Shown piece by piece: positions 34,950 to 45,893 of a DNA stretch of 64,000 bases (position 1 is its first letter; each line of letters starts with the position of its first letter). The DNA is from Whalleya microplaca (lineage: Eukaryota; Ascomycota; Sordariomycetes; Xylariales; Xylariaceae): the NCBI GenBank assembly GCA_022497155.1, contig MU385713.1, positions 1,302,001-1,366,000 of the forward strand, written 5' to 3'. Below the pieces are notes generated by a model. The model saw only the letters and a program-made list of their open reading frames with translations, was not told where the DNA came from and did not search any database. Made by a program: the position numbers and the translations under genes.

Positions 34950-35731
34950 AATACCTTGGCTTAGGCTTGTCTCTGGCAGTCAAATTGTATAGAGATTGGG
35001 AGCATCTGTGACGATGAGTCTCCGGGCGTTGCCGAGTTGAAGTCGTCATCCAAGGGTCTAAGCTGCTTATAGTTAAGATTGAAATGTTCTCACCTACAGA
35101 TGCAGACCGTGCTGTGGAAATGAATGCTTCAGGTATGGGCTGTATCGACATCGTGATAGCTAATGCTGGAGTGAGCTCACCAGTCCAACTGCTTGAGACG
35201 GGCTGATCTCGAAGAAGTAGCTAGTGTGTTCGACATGAATGCCCTTGACGCTCTGACTTTATGTCATGTATTCCATGCGTTGCTTGAAATGTCCAGCAAT
35301 GCTTAGTTTGCGATTGTCGACAGCGCTGCCGATTCCATTGAGACATAGAAAAGCAATAGCGTTTATGTCTCGCCGACATACTGTATTCAAAAGGCGGCGT
35401 TGAACACCTTGTATGTCATTCATAAATCGAAGTTTCATGTCCAATATGGATGAACAGAAGCTGACAGGTAACTTACAGGGCAGCACACTGTGGCAGCAAG
35501 TTGATTACAGCCTTCGCCGTAGCCCCGGGGTGAGCTCTCTAGCCGAGGGGCAAATGATCCTTGGGGTGGAGTTGACCTTACATCAGTCTTGTCGAGACAG
35601 ACAATGAGTATCTGTGCCATGGGTGGTTAGTTCACGTCGAGGTCTAGCTTGGCCAGACCACCAACGCCAGTCGCGAAAACGCGTCTGGAAAGTTGCTGAA
35701 TGCCATAGACGGCAAGGAGCTACTATGGTAA
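34950..35731 (+). pseudogene. Decayed short-chain dehydrogenase/reductase gene
   Basis: SDR landmarks appear in order on the plus strand but in different frames. A Rossmann-start-like GLGLSLAVKLYRD is near 34957, IDIVIANAGVSS near 35140 and VFDMNALDALTLCHVFHAL near 35230. FAIVDSAADSIET, then VSPTYCIQKAALNTL, lie near 35310-35410. LVETDNEY is near 35590. The SDR-type tail SGKLLNAIDGKELLW ends in TAA at 35729-35731. In-frame TAG codons sit where Gln (CAG) would fit (SSNA-stop-FAIVD and IET-stop-KSN), and frame shifts separate the blocks. C-to-T stops are what repeat-induced point mutation would leave. The nearest type is the small fungal ketoreductase-like SDRs. Confidence 0.75.
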
Positions 35732-36777
35732 CAGGTGACTTTATGTGGAAAGTCAGACCAAGACCGGTTGAAAATCACACTGATCTCTTATGACGAGAAC
35801 TAAGCTACCTCTAGGAGGCATACTTCGAAACCATATTCAAGTTGAGAACCCAATGTGTTGGTAACCTCAACTTGCTCCGGTAAAGCGAAATTACTGTTGG
35901 GCTTTCTCTGCATGAGGGGTTGTTTTCTCGCCACCACGGAGGCTGAATTGATCCAAGTGGTATGATCCGCAAAAATTTATTCACTTCATTACGTCGACAA
36001 TGTGCTTCAACATGAGTCTCAGTAGGGGCTAGAGTGCATCTCATTATCTGGGGGCCTTATGACATGTTGGACATGTTGGACATGTTGGCAAGCTGACAAT
36101 TGTCGGGGTAGTCCTCGCATTGGGATGGCCCTATTAATAAGTAGCGAGCGGTGTAAGGCTGAAACTGGATCGATATCTAGTCCGCGCGGAGTAAGGTCTG
36201 TATGGCAAGCCGGGGATGATGTTCGAATAATTCCCAATTTCCCAACGGAATCGCTCAACAAAGCCTTGCCTAGCACAGGGCCAGGCTGTTTTCGATACAA
36301 TCTGGGACGATGGTGGTGCCATAACCAGAGGCCCCACAAAAGCGATATGCGGCGAATAACCCTATTGATGAAGCCGCATCCAATATGCTGGCAAGTTGCC
36401 AGTATGGAGAGGCGTCGTCTATCAAATTGGCTCGGGCGTGTCCGTGGCAGATGTGGACTATTTGAGCTGTTGATATAAACTGCACTCCCGCCATTGCTTA
36501 CTACATAGAAGGCATTTCCAAGGACATTTTCTTAGGATCCACAATCATTATAACAGTTTCTCACAAGCCGAGTTAATTCCTCGGGAAGTGTTCCGCGATC
36601 ATCAATCTTTGCGGCGGCGGGAATTGCGGAGAGGAGACCCGGTTGTCGAAGGGTTCTTCCCGGAGTGAAGGAGATCCATATAGCAACCACTCGGCCATCA
36701 GCCTCGCTACTTCGAACCTGTTCCGCATGCAACGGCCTTAACCAGCGGAGTAGACTGTCAACCACAACGAAGCCATA
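35732..36777. other. Upstream region of OLE1 with possible further relic
   Basis: Contains three GGACATGTT direct repeats near 36063-36085. A 74-codon minus-strand frame at 36494-36270 has coding-like composition but no recognised family; it may be another gene fragment. The right part is the OLE1 promoter and leader. Confidence 0.4.
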
Positions 36778-38162
36778 ATGGCGTCCGAGCCTAAACTTCG
36801 GAAGTCCGTCGCCTTCGACGACGGTATCAAGGACTATGTTCCCCTGAGGAAGAAGTATGATGCCAAGAAGCCTCACATCACCGAGCAGCCTATCACATGG
36901 AGTAACTGGCATAAGCACGTTAACTGGCTGAACGTCACTTTCATCCTCTTTATACCCTTGCTAGGCTTCATTGGGGCGTATTGGGTACCTCTGACATTCA
37001 ACACGCTCATCTTTTCCGTCGTGTACTATTTCAACACCGGCCTCGGTATCACAGCCGGCTACCACCGTCTCTGGTCCCACAGCTCCTACAAGGCGGTCCT
37101 GCCGCTGAAGATTTATCTCGCCGCCGCGGGTGCAGGTGCCGTCGAGGGCTCCATCCGATGGTGGTCTAAGGGCCACCGATCGCATCACCGCTACACCGAC
37201 ACGGTGAAGGACCCGTACTCCGTGAACAAGGGCCTGCTGTACTCGCACATCGGCTGGCTGGTCATGAAGCAGGACCACCGCCGGATCGGACGCAGTGACG
37301 TCACCGACCTCGACGCCGACCCCGTAGTCGTCTGGCAGCACACGCACTACCTGAAGTCGGTGTTCACCATGGGCCTCGTGTTCCCTACGGTAGTATGCGG
37401 CCTGGGGTGGGGCGACTGGCTCGGCGGGTACATCTACGGCGGCATCTTGCGCATCTTTTTCGTCCAGCAGTGTACTTTCTGTATCAACTCGCTTGCGCAC
37501 TGGCTCGGCGACCAGCCCTTCGATGATCGGAACTCACCTCGCGACAACGTTATTACGGCGCTGGTCACCCTTGGTGAGGGGTACCACAACTTCCATCACG
37601 AGTTTCCGTCGGATTATCGCAATGCTATTCAGTGGTACCAGTATGACCCGACTAAGTGGTCTATCTGGATCTGGAAGAAGCTTGGTCTAGCTTATGACCT
37701 GAAGACATTCCCCTCTAACGAAATCGTACGTATCAACTCCCCCTTTCCCACCCAGGATTGAAGATGCTAACCCTTCAACAGGAGAAAGGCCGTGTCCAGC
37801 AGCTCCAAAAGAAACTCGAGCAACGCCGCGCCAAACTCGACTGGGGCACGCCGCTCAACCAGCTACCCGTGATCTCCTGGGAGGACTTCGTCAGCGAAGC
37901 TCAAACCAGCGGGCGGGCACTCGTGGCAATCGGCGGCGTGATCCACGACGTCTCGGACTTCGTCAAGGACCACCCCGGCGGCAAGGCGCTGATCTCGTCG
38001 GCCATCGGCAAGGACGCCACGGCCATGTTCAACGGCGGCGTGTACATGCACACCAACGCCGCGCACAACCTCCTTTCCACCATGCGCATCGGCGTCCTGC
38101 GCGGTGGCTGTGAAGTCGAGATCTGGAAGAGCGCGCAGAGGGATAAGAAGGGGTTTTATTGA
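36778..38162 (+). CDS. OLE1: Stearoyl-CoA (delta-9) fatty acid desaturase with cytochrome b5 domain
   Basis: An ER enzyme that makes the first double bond of palmitoyl- and stearoyl-CoA, taking electrons from its fused cytochrome b5. Exons: 36778-37725 and 37782-38162 (56-nt intron GTACGT...AACAG); 442 aa. The di-iron histidine boxes are HRLWSH (96-101), HRSHH (133-137) and HNFHH (270-274). Hydrophobic segments flank the first box and lie between the second and third. The C-terminal cytochrome b5 domain shows HPGG (His380) and a second heme-ligand region ([11 protein letters not shown]). The N terminus is shorter than in yeast Ole1 (510 aa). The start is in good context (ATAATGG). The C-terminal exon is very GC-rich. 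Confidence 0.93.
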
Positions 38163-39249
38163 TTTTATTTACGAGGATGAGGACGAGATTATTGATGAAT
38201 ATGCAGCAACAGTTGGGGTTGAGCTCGTTCCTGGAAGAGGGACACGATGGCTCTGTGCAAGTCTGAGCTACTACGCTAGGAGAATGCAACAGCAAAGCGA
38301 AGGAACCCAGTTTTCACTCAGCACACAGCATCGTTGTGCTGAAGTACGGCCTTAACAGAGGGATACAAGCCAGTTTAGGGCTACAGATGGAGACCACCTG
38401 TCAAACGCAAGTACTCTACCGGCTGTATTTATACTACTTGGGTAGTAATGGTAATTAAAAGCGAGGGAAAGGCACATGGGAGAAAGTTTGTTTCTGTGCT
38501 GCAGTCGGCATGACTGAAAAAACATCAGCCCCCAGGGCGAATCCGAGCATTTTGTATATACATAACAACGGGAGTATATATCGAGCTTCTCTTGCGAGGA
38601 GGACTTTTGTGTCTAGCTAGTCACCTTGAGAAGGAGGTATGAACGAACCCAACTCAAGTCATTCACGAGAGTGGATGGCAGAGGATTTGTAATATTATCG
38701 CAATATGAGATACCCATCATCACTATCTAGAGATCTATGAAGAGTTTTTGAATCATACAAACACAAAAATACGAACTTTAGATAACCAAGTAGCCAGTGA
38801 AGTTGTAGATGATTACTAGATCTCAGATTCAGTAGACTGGTACTCTTATGACATATCATGTGAGATCGATCGAAGCTCGATACTCAGCTTCTTAGTGATA
38901 GAATAGGTAATTGAAACGAAGCCTTTCTGAGGGCCAAACGCATCAGCCTTGGCACCTTGGCAGTATGACGCTGGCTGACTTGATAAAGTCATCGCGTTTA
39001 GGCAAGAGTCATGCAACTACTCAGAAATATTGTCGTGAGTGCATCTATCGGAGTTTTGTCGGCAACCCATAGGTAGTCACCCTGTGGAGTATACACATGC
39101 TCATCAGAAAGCAAAGATGGAGGGTTATGTAATGAAGTGGCTGGCCTGCATTGGTACTGTTGACAATACTGGGGAATAGCAGAAAGAAAAACGACTGAGA
39201 CTGGGTGAGGGTCATTTGAGGCGCCGACTCATGTGCCAAGATATAGAAC

Positions 39250-39480
39250 TTGTCAGTGTTTCTCAGTATCTACGATCTAATATGTGGGGGCGATGAAGCT
39301 GAGAACGAGGCTGCAGCCCTCCTCGGTCAGCTCGCCACCTTAGAGTATGCCCATCGTGCTGCTCACCGTCAACTTCAAACCTATACCGAGAAGGTTCTTG
39401 AAGTCATAAGAACACAGACATCCTTACAAACAAATTACCAGATCTCATCCCAAAGACTCAGTCATGATTTGTCCCCGTGA
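39250..39480 (+). other. Short coding-like frame, possible gene fragment
   Basis: The 76 codons include an Ala/Glu/Gln-rich, helix-prone stretch (ENEAAALLGQLATLEYAHRA). No family is recognised. An upstream CAG at about 39265-39267 could be an acceptor, so this may be the last exon of a decayed gene, or chance. Confidence 0.2.
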
Positions 39481-40564
39481 TTCAATGAGTGGGCACACTC
39501 AGAAGATATGAACGATGCCATGCAAAAACGTGGACCCCACGGTCGTGCCAGAGCAGTTGAATGTGTGTATACTTCCGGAAATGTGGGTACAAACGTGTTC
39601 TTGTCCTAAATTTAGCTATGACGGCTTAGGGCTGATATGACGATTTAGGGCTGAATGGTGGCGAACTCGCCTTATCCTCCTCACCTAGGTATTAACCTGA
39701 ACATTGACATTGGTGTTCTAGCTACTCTTCTTAAAGTATGCAGCCCTAGTCTATACAATGGTTGATTATCTATGGGATTGGCAAATATCAACTTTCAATG
39801 GCGGCTGGCGAGAGCCAGACTGGGACAGACTAGGAGGAAAATAATGCCTTGGAGTCACTGGGAGCGATATTAACAATCGAGGACTGTAGACGGTTAACGA
39901 GAGATGCAGCTAAGAACGATATCGCCGCCGATAGCTTTGACATCATCCAATAGTACCGTCACAGTAACAGTGGCAAGATCTGATCGATCTCAGTTCTAGG
40001 TAGCCAGACTGGAGATACCACCTTATTATATGGAGCATCACAGTTGTTGCATTCTTTCGAAGTCTACCCAGCTAAATGGATACTTTTCACGTAGATTAGA
40101 TCCCATGATCTATCAAAAACGGAACGACACTAGGTACTAGGTGTGACCTGAGTTATGGATGAAGACTGCCACACATGCTTACTCGCGCAGACATGTTACG
40201 GTAACAGTTACTGGAAGTATGTCTCCGTCCATCGCAATACTGTTGGGATCTTTGTCAGTCTCGGACTCTCATAGCTAATCCAGTGGAGCCGTAGCTTTAG
40301 TCACCAAGGGCGCCACTTAACAATTTGATTCAAGAGTTACGGACACAAACTCCTGTCCAATGGCTTATGACTTAATGTGGCTTGTGAATGGATGGCTTCG
40401 ACTCAACGCCTACCACGTGCGTGGGTCAGCCGTATCCGGGAGCATCTATGAGCTTCCCTTGGCAGTTCAAAATGAAATCATCAAAGTCATGCTCATTGTC
40501 AGCAGGTAACGTCTTATACTATGATTCCATCGATTACCAGCATCATCAATGGGATCTCGAAAGT

Positions 40565-40570
40565 CTATAA
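40565..40570 (+). promoter_or_regulatory. TATA box of the small secreted protein gene
   Basis: TATAAA about 145 bp before the ATG at 40712, in a region otherwise lacking signals. Confidence 0.5.
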
Positions 40571-40711
40571 AGGGGCACCCATCTCCCGAGACTGAGATTG
40601 GTTTTAGATCATTGATACAATCAACAAAGAAACCAAAGTCACTTAATATCTTAGACCAATACTATCAAGACACACAAAGCAAAACAACTTATCATCTTCT
40701 ACCTATACGAA

Positions 40712-41089
40712 ATGTTTTACGTTACTCAGATCATCACTGCTCTGGCCTGTGCCATCACATACACCACCACCGCACCCATGTCTACCAGCTCTAATAGCAC
40801 CTCCAACACCGGGGACATGACCTATTACACCCCAGGCCTTGGGTCTTGCGGCTCCACCAACACAGAAGCAGAAGCTGTTGTCGCTCTGTCGCCATCTCAG
40901 TTTACCTCAAACCCTGATGCCTGTGGCAAGACCATCCAGATCACCCAGGGCGGCAAGACAGTCACCGCTCAGGTCGTCGACAAGTGCCCTTCCTGCTCTC
41001 CTGGCTCGATCGACGTGTCCCCTACCCTCTTCCAGTCATTATCAGACTTGTCTGTGGGGCGCACTGAGGTCACTTGGAGCTTCAAGTAA
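40712..41089 (+). CDS. Small secreted double-psi beta-barrel protein (RlpA/expansin-like)
   Basis: An intronless 125-aa protein with an N-terminal signal peptide (MFYVTQIITALACAITYTTT) and a Thr/Ser spacer. A single double-psi beta-barrel domain follows: GDMTYYTPGLGSCG near the start, then VVALSPSQF, CGKTIQI, VVDKCPSCSPGSIDVSP and a final VTWSF. The VxDxCPxC and IDVSP motifs are typical of barwin/RlpA-type domains found in expansin-like proteins, plant kiwellin relatives and small fungal secreted inhibitors or effectors. No catalytic expansin second domain is present. It has its own TATA box and sits in an AT-rich accessory tract, which suggests conditional expression. The substrate or partner is unknown. 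Confidence 0.83.
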   Translation: MFYVTQIITALACAITYTTTAPMSTSSNSTSNTGDMTYYTPGLGSCGSTNTEAEAVVALSPSQFTSNPDACGKTIQITQGGKTVTAQVVDKCPSCSPGSIDVSPTLFQSLSDLSVGRTEVTWSFK

Positions 41090-41965
41090 ACTTCCAGTAA
41101 AGAAAGCATTCATGACATCAAAACGATTACGAGCCCCTTGATGGGGTTAATTTACGAGTAATATTTACGACATATTTACGACTATAGAAAGACTTAGATC
41201 AAGATTAGACAAGACATAATCTTACAGACAATGATGGATAGACTTAATTAAGAGAGATATAGAAAGATAATAGGGGTAGGACGATTGTGAAGTTTGCTGG
41301 ATAAACTTCTCAACGAACTCAGGATATAAAGGGATAATGCTAGAGATGTAATGGAATATAAAGAACCAACATAGAGGTTCAATAATTAAAACCCTAAACA
41401 GATACAATCAATCTATGTCTTTTACTATCTTCCTAATAGCATATGTGTTTCCATTATGTGCCACACCATTCCTCTCTTTATAAATATAGATCCACTGTTC
41501 TGTATGTATTATATTTGCTCAGAAAATTGAGCATATCATCATTCATGAGTGCTCTTCAACCCCGAGACAGATATTTTCGATGTAAGTACATTTAATATCA
41601 AAGAAAAACGACAGAGACCCATAAACACTAGATTTGGTAGCATGTCGAGCATGTACTTAGGACATTATTTGAAGATTCTTACCCATATCTAGTATACTTG
41701 GGCTTAATCATGAATTCAAGTCAACGTGTACTGAAAAGGTTCCAGGACCGGACATGGACAGGAAGATGAATCAAATTCATTTTCACACATGAACGAATCA
41801 ATATATAACATCTGTTCGCATCTTTTCAAACAAAGCGTCTGACAATTGTAGACCAGGGTAGCAGCCTCTTGCAGACATGGCAATATCAGTCAATCGTTGG
41901 TTTGTATCTCTGTGATCAGTCATAAGTCAATACCAAGGCGGCTTGGATCTAGATATATCGTTTGT
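41090..41965. other. AT-rich spacer
   Basis: 3' flank of the secreted-protein gene and AT-rich DNA up to the inverted-repeat element. No coding signal. Confidence 0.6.
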
Positions 41966-42392
41966 CGAAACGGTTAAAGTCACTGTGTATTAACCTAATA
42001 CAGTTAAGTAGGTCAGGTACGTACCTTGCGGTACATTTTTCTAACAAATGGATGTACCATCTCTACCACCACACAACTCAACAGACCCCTTCAACAATAA
42101 CTCACGGCAACACACTCAACTCCCTAAGCCCCAATTCCTTCAAAACTGCAATAATATTTAAGCGCGCGCGTGTCTTTTGGTCTAATCTAATCTAAGTCCC
42201 ATTAACGATTTGAATTTTTCAGAGGTCGCAGCACAGTTTAACGCCTCTCCGTTAACCTTCCTGGCCTCTTCAAATGATTCCGCCGGCGCTGGCTGAAGAG
42301 CTACTTGTGTTCGTTAGAAAGATGTACCGCAACGTACGTACCCGATCTAATTAACTACATTAGGTTGATACACAGTGACTTTAACCGTTTCG
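41966..42392. mobile_element. Non-autonomous MITE-like element with about 80-bp terminal inverted repeats
   Basis: The left end 41966-42045 (starting CGAAACGGTTAAAGTCACTG) and the reverse complement of the right end 42392-42313 match at 72 of 80 positions. The first 25 are identical. Six of the eight mismatches are transitions, as expected after repeat-induced point mutation. The interior (about 265 bp) has no coding frame of note. I found no clear target-site duplication at the outermost bases. It lies 358 bp upstream of the deaminase-like gene. Confidence 0.75.
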
Positions 42393-42750
42393 TTCATTTG
42401 TGGCTGTACCTAGAGTGGACGTTGTCGATACAACTAAGGATCACTACCTAGTAGTCAAATGGCAGCTCAACTAAGACCAAGCTGAATACCCTCCTTTGTC
42501 TGTGCTAACTTGTCCTGATTCAGATTGTGAGAGAGCTTGGCCTAGCCAACCTTGGCTCCATGACTATTTTTAAGGTATCACTATTGATTAATGGTCATAC
42601 AAAAAGCCTAGTGAAACACCTGATAGTACAACTTGAAATAAATGAACGAGACCCAAGTTCAAATTTACGATGGCACTGTTGTTAGGAACATATCTTCTAG
42701 ATCATTGTTCATCCTCTTCAAGAGTCGAAAAGCGGATGTAAATTTCTAGT
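42393..42750. other. Upstream region of the deaminase-like gene
   Basis: 358 bp between the inverted-repeat element and the ATG. No clear TATA box was noticed. Confidence 0.5.
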
Positions 42751-44589
42751 ATGAATACACTCTACGACGACTCTGTCCACAAAGGGCAACATCGCCATAG
42801 ACGACGTGATGATGAATTCGATGCAGCCAAAATAAGCAGAGAGAAATTCCATGCCGCCGCCTTTACACTTCAGCACCGCCAGCTACAACAACGCAGAATC
42901 GAAGGTACACTTGCATCGGACCCTCAGCCATCTGCCCAGGCGTTGCCACAGAGAGTTGAAAACCTTACAGCAGGCTCACACAGAGTGTCGAAGAAAATCC
43001 TGGGTAGCAACCTCCTTGATTCGTTCGCTCTGCTCTTTTCTCGACCACACGCTCGTGATGTTATTGCAACGGCAATGGAACGGATTACTACTAAGGAAAA
43101 TACCTTCGTCCTCCATGTGGCCAAGAACGACGGTCATTATTGTGATCATTTGCCCATGAGAGGCGTGAAAATCGTTCTTGAAAATTGGTTCTTGAACAAG
43201 AATCTTCTCGGCGTGAAGATAAGAGCTCGTGGAACCAACGTTGATAAGGCGGACACGAATAATCCCTATTGGAGGTTCATCCTCGCAGAGTGTTCTGAGA
43301 GCATATTTAAATCTATCGATGGTCAGTTAGGAATCAATGGAACGGAGAAAAAACGACAAGAACAGAAAACCACTTTGGCCAAGTTCCGAGATGTCGTTAA
43401 GAATCGGACGAAGGGAAAAGGTTCAAAACAGAAGTCTAATGATGATGGAAGAAAAGAAGCTGCAGAACTCCTATCAGCAGTTGTCGACGGCTTCGAAACC
43501 TATCTCGATAACCCTCGACTAACGAGAGAAGCATCGCTTGTTATCTCGAAGAATGGAGAGATTGGCCCTTCACACCCACCTAAACATCTACTCCAACAGC
43601 AGATTGATTTTCTTTGCCGTGTCACAACGTCTTGTTTCCACGCACTCGAGTTACTCGAAGCTCACAGAGAACTTGTGGAAGACCTACGAACCGGATCAGG
43701 GACAGGAAAGATCTTGCGACTAGTGTTTACACTCGCAAAGTACTGTCGAGCCTGGTACGATATGGCTCTATTCAAACTTAGCCACCAGCCGATCAATATC
43801 AGCATTAACTTCCTAGGATGCCCAGCTCCTGCCGGTAGCGCGTATGCCCTTACATGCATAGATGATGAGTTACGGCAGATGGCTAATTCGGCAAAAACAG
43901 CTCATTGGTTGTCGGTAAGATATTCTTCGGTTCAGTGGCCACCGACTTTCGAAGATCCAAATGAGGATACCCAAGATCATCAATTCCTGGATTGTCCATA
44001 CGGTGAACTCAGAAAACCAGAAGACTTTCCTCCGCAGTGGCCTCCTGACAAAAAGGCATGCGATGACTGTTGGTTCGCTATGTTAGCGGCCAAAAAGGGG
44101 CAGATATGGATACCTACAATTGTACATTGCGAGATGCGAATGTTAGAGAAACTGCTGAGCAGCTCTGATCGTTCAGTCTTCTTCGACTACATCGGATGCA
44201 GCAAAGGTCCTTGCTGGCTTTGCTACCACACACTCACGAACATGACAACACAGTTCAAGATGAGAGAGCCACACTTGAAAATCTATGCAGCGTGGGAACC
44301 TCCAAGCTTCAATGACAACCAAGCGAACCGAGAACGCTGTATAGAAGTACTGAAAGGACTGAATAACGAGGTCATGAGGCTGAACACGCCCAAGCTTGAA
44401 CCGCGCGAAATCTTGCCAGATTGTCCTGACGACGACCAATTCGACTCTCCGAGAACCGAGGAGATGCGACGGTGGGATAAAGACCCCAAGACAATTGGGG
44501 AGAGGAACGGAAAGATCCCGCAATTGGATATTCAAGGTGTTCCGGAGGATGGGACAACCTGTCCGCACGGTTACCCACTATTAGACTAA
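42751..44589 (+). CDS. Deaminase-fold protein, OTT_1508-like family
   Basis: An intronless 612-aa protein. The C-terminal third carries cytidine-deaminase-fold motifs. His459-x-Glu461 (IVHCEMRMLEKLL) is the H[AC]E helix. GCSKGPCWLCYHTL, with Cys488 and Cys491, is the PCxxC zinc helix. A strand-like KIYAAWEPP follows. This arrangement (HAE, then IGCSK.PC..C) is that of the OTT_1508-like fungal/bacterial deaminase family, whose members are thought to act on nucleic acids or nucleotides and to derive from bacterial conflict systems. The N-terminal two thirds are a charged, largely helical region without a recognised domain. No signal peptide or membrane segment is seen. Zinc and catalytic residues look intact. 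Substrate, localisation and role are unknown. Intronless structure and AT-rich context fit an accessory gene. Confidence 0.78.
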   Translation: MNTLYDDSVHKGQHRHRRRDDEFDAAKISREKFHAAAFTLQHRQLQQRRIEGTLASDPQPSAQALPQRVENLTAGSHRVSKKILGSNLLDSFALLFSRPHARDVIATAMERITTKENTFVLHVAKNDGHYCDHLPMRGVKIVLENWFLNKNLLGVKIRARGTNVDKADTNNPYWRFILAECSESIFKSIDGQLGINGTEKKRQEQKTTLAKFRDVVKNRTKGKGSKQKSNDDGRKEAAELLSAVVDGFETYLDNPRLTREASLVISKNGEIGPSHPPKHLLQQQIDFLCRVTTSCFHALELLEAHRELVEDLRTGSGTGKILRLVFTLAKYCRAWYDMALFKLSHQPINISINFLGCPAPAGSAYALTCIDDELRQMANSAKTAHWLSVRYSSVQWPPTFEDPNEDTQDHQFLDCPYGELRKPEDFPPQWPPDKKACDDCWFAMLAAKKGQIWIPTIVHCEMRMLEKLLSSSDRSVFFDYIGCSKGPCWLCYHTLTNMTTQFKMREPHLKIYAAWEPPSFNDNQANRERCIEVLKGLNNEVMRLNTPKLEPREILPDCPDDDQFDSPRTEEMRRWDKDPKTIGERNGKIPQLDIQGVPEDGTTCPHGYPLLD

Positions 44590-45803
44590 GCAAACGGAAT
44601 GCTTATTACAGGAAAACTGATGTCATTCAATTACAGCTCTTTTGATCTTAGACTGAAGGCTCCTATGATTTCACGAGTATCAGACTCAACTATGCTTTCC
44701 AAGTGGTACATAAACTGCTGATATCAATTGTATTGTACATGACTCAGCGTTATAAGTATGTGAATGAATGTCAACTCGGGCAATGTAGAAAGCCGTCTAT
44801 GCTAACTTGGCTAATCAAGCCCAGGGGTCCAATAAGGAGTAAAGTGGCTACAGTGCTTCTTTGTGCCGTATTCATAGTATTTCGTGAGCGAAGCCTCTGG
44901 ACCCAATACCTAACGAGTGTTGCCCATATACGGTTGGCCAAACTTCACCTCTTTTTTTTTTGCCTTTGCACCCCTTACAGATTTTCACTATGTGTTATTA
45001 TCGTGGCTTAAATATATGAGATATTAAAAATTGCATAGTCAAGATTGTGGTTGTACGAAGTTCTCCTATACCGACGCATCAAGCAGGCAGGGAAGATATC
45101 CTAACGTCTCCTCTACAGGTGCTTATTTGGAAAACTTACATGTTCCCGCTAGAAGAGCTTCCAGAGTATCATGTCCTGGCGTTTTCCAGAAAGTATTTTC
45201 GGAAGGAATTTCTGGCATTCCTATCATAAAGTCTATTGTGACGGTGTGGTACGGTATAGGCGTTGTAATAATAGGTTGCAGATGGCCTAACGGTTCCTTC
45301 CGAGACGTTGCCGAAGTCAGACAGTCCGGGCAATGTTGTAGGTAGATCTTAAGTTGCGTTGATAGCCAGTCCGTCTAGTCCCTTAATCATTCTCTGGAAG
45401 CCGAAATGGTGTTTCTTGTCGTATATTGTTTGTATGCTCTTGCATATTTCCCGACTACCAACAACAGACTCAGAAGACGATGACAGAGAAGAGCGTAATA
45501 AAGATCAAAGCGAATTGGATGATGGGCAAATGGGGACGCTGTCAAAGGTTTTGGTACCTTTCCGGACGCTATAGCAACCTTGCTAAAGAGAGCGGGATTG
45601 TACTGGATGCTCCTTCCTCCTGAGTCCCGAAACATCCCTCTTCCCTTTCTAATTAGAGAAAACGACAACCATCGATTTGGATCAATTAAGACTATCTAGG
45701 AAGAATGAAGTGTGTCCCCCTATTGAAATCATACCAAAGACAAGTCGTGGTACAAGTGAAACTAAACATAGGACAGTGGAAAGGGAGGGAGAAAAAGGAT
45801 ATT
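44590..45803. other. AT-rich spacer
   Basis: 3' flank of the deaminase-like gene, then gene-poor DNA. Short frames (for example 45031-45345) have no family resemblance. Confidence 0.5.
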
Positions 45804-45893
45804 GGCCACCAGGGGAATCGAACCCCAAGGCCTAACGATGCTTAGGAATAATTCTGAGTAAGAATAGTATCGCTAGGCTGCTCCAACCCAGCC
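45804..45893 (-). tRNA. tRNA-like or pseudo-tRNA locus
   Basis: The minus strand holds a good box B inside a hairpin (GGGG-TTCGATT-CCCC) and an A5 tract on the plus strand at 45792-45796, read as a T-run just past the 3' end. Two further hairpins lie upstream: GGCTG/CAGCC, and GCCTAGCGAT/ATCGTTAGGC with one G-T pair. No convincing acceptor stem or anticodon loop can be drawn. It is best read as a degenerate tRNA gene or tRNA-derived element. Confidence 0.35.

Larger units (their letters stand above)
38163..40711. other. AT-rich gene-poor left part of the accessory island
   Basis: No intact gene. It includes ACCTAGGT at 39683-39690. One 76-codon frame at 39250-39480 has coding-like composition and is listed separately. 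The rest looks like mutated, gene-poor DNA up to the promoter of the next gene. Confidence 0.5.

Noticed and set aside
36059..36494. Frames on both strands around the GGACATGTT repeats
   Set aside because: Coding-like composition on one strand, but no motif strong enough to call a gene or pseudogene.
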